Shown in pieces: positions 6,527-9,250 of a DNA stretch of 9,250 nt. The position numbers were made by a program, and so were the translations under genes. The stretch is from positions 8,603-17,852 of the forward strand of contig PCBE01000074.1 in assembly GCA_002731295.1 (NCBI GenBank), in the 5' to 3' direction. This DNA is from Acidiferrobacteraceae bacterium (GTDB lineage Bacteria; Pseudomonadota; Gammaproteobacteria; Arenicellales; UBA868). Within the stretch, counting starts at the first letter, position 1, and the number at the start of each line of letters is the position of its first letter. The notes beneath the pieces are model-generated. The model was not told the DNA's origin and did not search any database. It was given only the letters and a program-made list of their open reading frames with translations.

Positions 6527-7402
6527 ATGCTGACTGGAAGTATGGTTGCGATGGTTACCCCTATGGGGGATGACGGTTCGGTGGACTGGGTGGGCCTCGA
6601 GCGACTGGTGAATCATCATGTGGAACAGGGTACGGATGCGATTGTGTCAGTTGGAACGACTGGGGAATCGGCAACGCTTGACCATCACGAACACATCGAA
6701 GTGATCGGCCGTACAGTGGATGCGGCAGCAGGCCGGATACCGGTCATCGGCGGTACTGGAGCGAATTCAACTACTGAGGCTATTGCGCTCACTCGAGATG
6801 CTGCAGCGGTAGGTGTCACAGCCTGCCTGTTGGTCGTGCCGTATTACAACAAGCCACCGCAGGAGGGTCTTTTCCAGCATTTCAATTCAATTGCGGCTGC
6901 GGTGGCTATCCCGCAGATTTTGTACAACGTTCCTGGGCGCACCGCGGTCGATATGAGTAATGAAACCACTTTACGGCTGGCAGAAATTGACAACATTGTG
7001 GGCGTAAAAGATGCCACGAACGACATCGATCGGGGTTGTGATCTAATCGACCGATCCCCGGATGGATTTTCGGTCTATTCGGGTGAAGATGGTACTGCCT
7101 GTCAATTGATGTTGGCAGGGGGAAAGGGGACCATTTCAGTTACCGCCAATGCAGCGCCTAACCTGATGCACGAGATGTGTGTCGCAGCGGTGGCTGGAGA
7201 TACTGACACGGCCGAGATTCTGAATAACCAGTTGGCAGATCTTCATGCGGCCATGTTTTTTCAGTCCAATCCGATCCCCGCTAAGTGGGCTGTGTGCCAA
7301 CAAGGTCTGATCGGTTCGGGAATTCGTCTTCCGTTAATACCATTGGCCGAGCAGTATCATGATGATGTGCGTGCCGCGCTACAGAAGGCCGGTGTTCTTT
7401 AA
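6527..7402 (+). CDS. dapA: 4-hydroxy-tetrahydrodipicolinate synthase DapA
   Basis: This enzyme condenses pyruvate with L-aspartate 4-semialdehyde, the first committed step to meso-diaminopimelate and lysine. It is a cytoplasmic TIM-barrel homotetramer. With ATG 6527 the product is 291 residues and the key residues fall at the E. coli numbers: Thr44 and Thr45 in GTTGES, Tyr107 in VPYYNKP, Tyr133 and Arg138 in LYNVPGRT, and the Schiff-base Lys161 in GVKDAT (codon 7007-7009). The exact numbering and the complete catalytic set separate it from N-acetylneuraminate lyase and other aldolases of the same superfamily. The strong AAAGGAG upstream supports the start. The TAA stop lies inside a 12-base AT palindrome, TTTAAATTTAAA (7398-7409). 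purC follows after 33 bases, with no bamC between. Confidence 0.96.
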   Translation: MLTGSMVAMVTPMGDDGSVDWVGLERLVNHHVEQGTDAIVSVGTTGESATLDHHEHIEVIGRTVDAAAGRIPVIGGTGANSTTEAIALTRDAAAVGVTACLLVVPYYNKPPQEGLFQHFNSIAAAVAIPQILYNVPGRTAVDMSNETTLRLAEIDNIVGVKDATNDIDRGCDLIDRSPDGFSVYSGEDGTACQLMLAGGKGTISVTANAAPNLMHEMCVAAVAGDTDTAEILNNQLADLHAAMFFQSNPIPAKWAVCQQGLIGSGIRLPLIPLAEQYHDDVRAALQKAGVL

Positions 7403-7435
7403 ATTTAAACTGAAGGTTAATTGGGAAAACAGACT

Positions 7436-8164
7436 ATGGAACGCGGAGTAGAACTTTATTCAGGTAAAGCGAAATCGATGCATCTTACCGAGGATCCCGG
7501 GCGTTTGATTATGGAATTTCGAGACGACACCTCTGCGTTTGATGGTGAGAAGATCGAGCAGTTGGATCGCAAAGGTATGGTCAACAATCTTTTCAATGCG
7601 TTTATCATGACGAAGCTTGAGAATGCGGGTGTTAATACGCACTTTGACAAGTTGCTCAGCAGGACCGAATCGATTGTGAGAAACCTAGATATGATTCCAG
7701 TGGAATGTGTCGTGCGTAATATTGCAACGGGGTCTCTGTGCAAGCGCCTAGGTATTGAAGATGGGCTGAATCTTGAACCACCGACGTTTGAATTTTTTCT
7801 GAAAGACGATGCCCGCCACGACCCGATGATCAATGACTACCACATCGAGTCTTTTGGTTGGGCAACTCGAGACGAGGTTGCATTGATGAAACGGAACACG
7901 TTTCAGGTTAACGAAATCCTGGGAGCGATGTTTGCTGATGCAGGCATGATTCTGGTTGATTTCAAACTTGAGTTTGGACGTTATGACGGCAACCTCGTGC
8001 TGGGTGATGAATTTACACCAGACGGTTGCCGTGTCTGGGATACTGAGACCCGAAAAAAGCTCGATAAGGATCGCTTTAGACATGGTCTGGGCGGTGTGAT
8101 TGAGGCTTACGAGGAAGTTGCACTCCGACTGGGTGTTGACCTCGAAATTGCCGCTATACAGTAG
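7436..8164 (+). CDS. purC: Phosphoribosylaminoimidazole-succinocarboxamide (SAICAR) synthase PurC
   Basis: This enzyme joins CAIR and L-aspartate with ATP to make SAICAR in de novo purine synthesis. The product is 242 residues; the E. coli enzyme has 237. Family marks in order are ELYSGKAK (6-13), [44 protein letters not shown] and DKDRFR. I chose ATG 7436 because the distance to the conserved LYxGKAK equals that of E. coli PurC. The in-frame TTG at 7421 would add five residues (MGKQT) and has AAGG (7413-7416) four bases upstream, so it remains possible. The gene follows dapA by 33 bases and precedes purL by 24, which suggests one transcript. No truncation or odd residue is seen. Confidence 0.96.
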   Translation: MERGVELYSGKAKSMHLTEDPGRLIMEFRDDTSAFDGEKIEQLDRKGMVNNLFNAFIMTKLENAGVNTHFDKLLSRTESIVRNLDMIPVECVVRNIATGSLCKRLGIEDGLNLEPPTFEFFLKDDARHDPMINDYHIESFGWATRDEVALMKRNTFQVNEILGAMFADAGMILVDFKLEFGRYDGNLVLGDEFTPDGCRVWDTETRKKLDKDRFRHGLGGVIEAYEEVALRLGVDLEIAAIQ

Positions 8165-8188
8165 GTTGATTGCGGTGTTACCAGCGTC

Positions 8189-9250
8189 GTGCTGATCCTC
8201 GATGGCGGGTCAGCGGTTTCGCGGTTTCGTATCAGCAAACTGCGTGATCTGGTTCGTGAGAACCTACCCAGTCTAAAAGACTTGTCTGCTCGCTATCTTC
8301 ACGTTGCATTAACAAAAAATCATCTCTCGGCCAAGAAGCGGGAAACATTAGAGCGCTTACTTGATTATGGCGTCTCAGTCGACACGCTAACCACTGACCT
8401 GGAGATAATGGTATTTCCCCGTACGGGCACGATTTCACCTTGGTCGACAAAAGCCACTGATATTGTTCACCGTTGTGGACTGAGTGAGATTGTTCGTCTC
8501 GAGCGCGGGGTGTCGTGGAGCGTTCGAGGCGTACTTGAGCTTTCAGCCGTTAGACAGCATCTTATCCCACTGTTATACGACAGAATGACCGAGTCGATAA
8601 TTCCTGATCGAGAAAATCTTCAGACGTTGTTTGCTGGGTCTGAACCCGGAAAGCTTACGAAGATCGAGGTCCTAGGTGGTGGTCAAGATGCATTGATTGA
8701 AGCCAATGAGCGAATGGGGTTCGCGCTGTCGGGCGATGAGATCGATTATCTGGTGGAACAGTATCGAAGTTTAGGAAGAGATCCAACAGATGCAGAATTG
8801 ATGATGTTCGCGCAGGTTAATTCAGAACACTGCCGACACAAGATTTTCAATGCGGACTGGGTTATAGGCGGCGAGCCTATGCCTGATTCTTTATTTGGCA
8901 TGATCAGGACGACCCATGAGCGACACAAGCAAGGCACGCTTGTGGCCTACAATGACAATGCGGCGGTAATAGAGGGGCAGGCGGGGTGCTGGTTTTTGCC
9001 GGACCCGATGTCCGGTGAATTCAAGCGTATAGCCGAGCCTTTGCACATACTTTGTAAAGTCGAAACGCATAACCATCCGACGGGAATTTCCCCTTACCCG
9101 GGTGCAGCGACCGGTTCAGGCGGAGAAATTCGGGATGAGGGTGCCACCGGGCGCGGAGGCAAACCCAAGGCGGGGATCACCGGGTTTTCTGTTTCCGACC
9201 TTCGTTTGCCCGGGGCTTCGATGCCGTGGGAATTGCCAGAAATACGTAAT
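8189..9250 (+). CDS. purL: Phosphoribosylformylglycinamidine (FGAM) synthase PurL, long form, 3' end outside window
   Basis: This enzyme converts FGAR, glutamine and ATP to FGAM in purine synthesis. The window holds 354 codons of what should be about 1,300. They cover the N-terminal PurS-like domain (SAVSRFRISK near the start, then RTGTISPWSTKATDI, RLERGV and LYDRMTE), the linker region, and the beginning of the synthetase domain. Diagnostic motifs are MFAQVNSEHCRHKIFNADW (His214 and His217), VETHNHPTGISPYPGAATG (His294, His296) and GGEIRDEGATGRG. The start is deduced: GTG 8189 is the only ATG, GTG or TTG in frame between the purC stop and the conserved N-terminus, and it aligns exactly with the E. 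coli start region. No clear ribosome binding site precedes it. The glutaminase domain must lie beyond the window. Separate PurS/PurQ/small PurL systems are excluded by the fused N-terminal domain. Confidence 0.95.
   Translation, partial: MLILDGGSAVSRFRISKLRDLVRENLPSLKDLSARYLHVALTKNHLSAKKRETLERLLDYGVSVDTLTTDLEIMVFPRTGTISPWSTKATDIVHRCGLSEIVRLERGVSWSVRGVLELSAVRQHLIPLLYDRMTESIIPDRENLQTLFAGSEPGKLTKIEVLGGGQDALIEANERMGFALSGDEIDYLVEQYRSLGRDPTDAELMMFAQVNSEHCRHKIFNADWVIGGEPMPDSLFGMIRTTHERHKQGTLVAYNDNAAVIEGQAGCWFLPDPMSGEFKRIAEPLHILCKVETHNHPTGISPYPGAATGSGGEIRDEGATGRGGKPKAGITGFSVSDLRLPGASMPWELPEIRN

Noticed and set aside
7398..7409. AT-rich palindrome TTTAAATTTAAA at the dapA stop
   Set aside because: It consists only of A and T runs and overlaps the stop codon. 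It has no GC stem, so it is neither a terminator nor a clear operator.

Overview
This window looks like ordinary chromosome from a gammaproteobacterium, probably free-living. Three things suggest this. The purL gene encodes the long, E. coli-type FGAM synthetase. PurC and DapA align almost residue for residue with E. coli-type enzymes. Histidine breakdown runs through HutF, the route known from Pseudomonas. I see no rRNA, tRNA, insertion sequence, integrase, CRISPR array or phage gene, and base composition looks even throughout by eye.

Layout. (1) Positions 1-2716, plus strand: the 3' part of hutF (its 5' end lies before the window) overlaps hutH by 4 bases, forming a histidine-utilisation operon. 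(2) Positions 2801-3613, plus strand: a PhyH-type Fe(II)/2-oxoglutarate dioxygenase of unknown substrate. It converges on an AMP-forming acyl-CoA synthetase on the minus strand (3664-5289). (3) Positions 5290-5520: a divergent regulatory region. (4) Positions 5521-6438, plus strand: an LD-carboxypeptidase (peptidase S66, LdcA type). (5) Positions 6527-7402 dapA, 7436-8164 purC and 8189-9250 purL (3' end cut by the window edge), all on the plus strand and closely spaced.

How the genes fit together. HutH deaminates histidine to urocanate, and HutF later converts formimidoylglutamate to formylglutamate; hutU, hutI and hutG must lie elsewhere. The dioxygenase and the acyl-CoA ligase could act on related acyl substrates, but nothing here proves it. 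LdcA trims the L,D bond to D-Ala in recycled murein tetrapeptides, and DapA makes the precursor of diaminopimelate and lysine, so these neighbours share the cell-wall DAP theme. PurC and PurL are two steps of de novo purine synthesis. The gene order dapA-purC lacks the bamC gene that lies between them in E. coli.

I found no clearly new biological system. The observations most worth checking are the small regulatory dyads in front of phyH and dapA, the same-frame purC-TAG-purL junction with a GTG start and no visible ribosome binding site, and the missing bamC.
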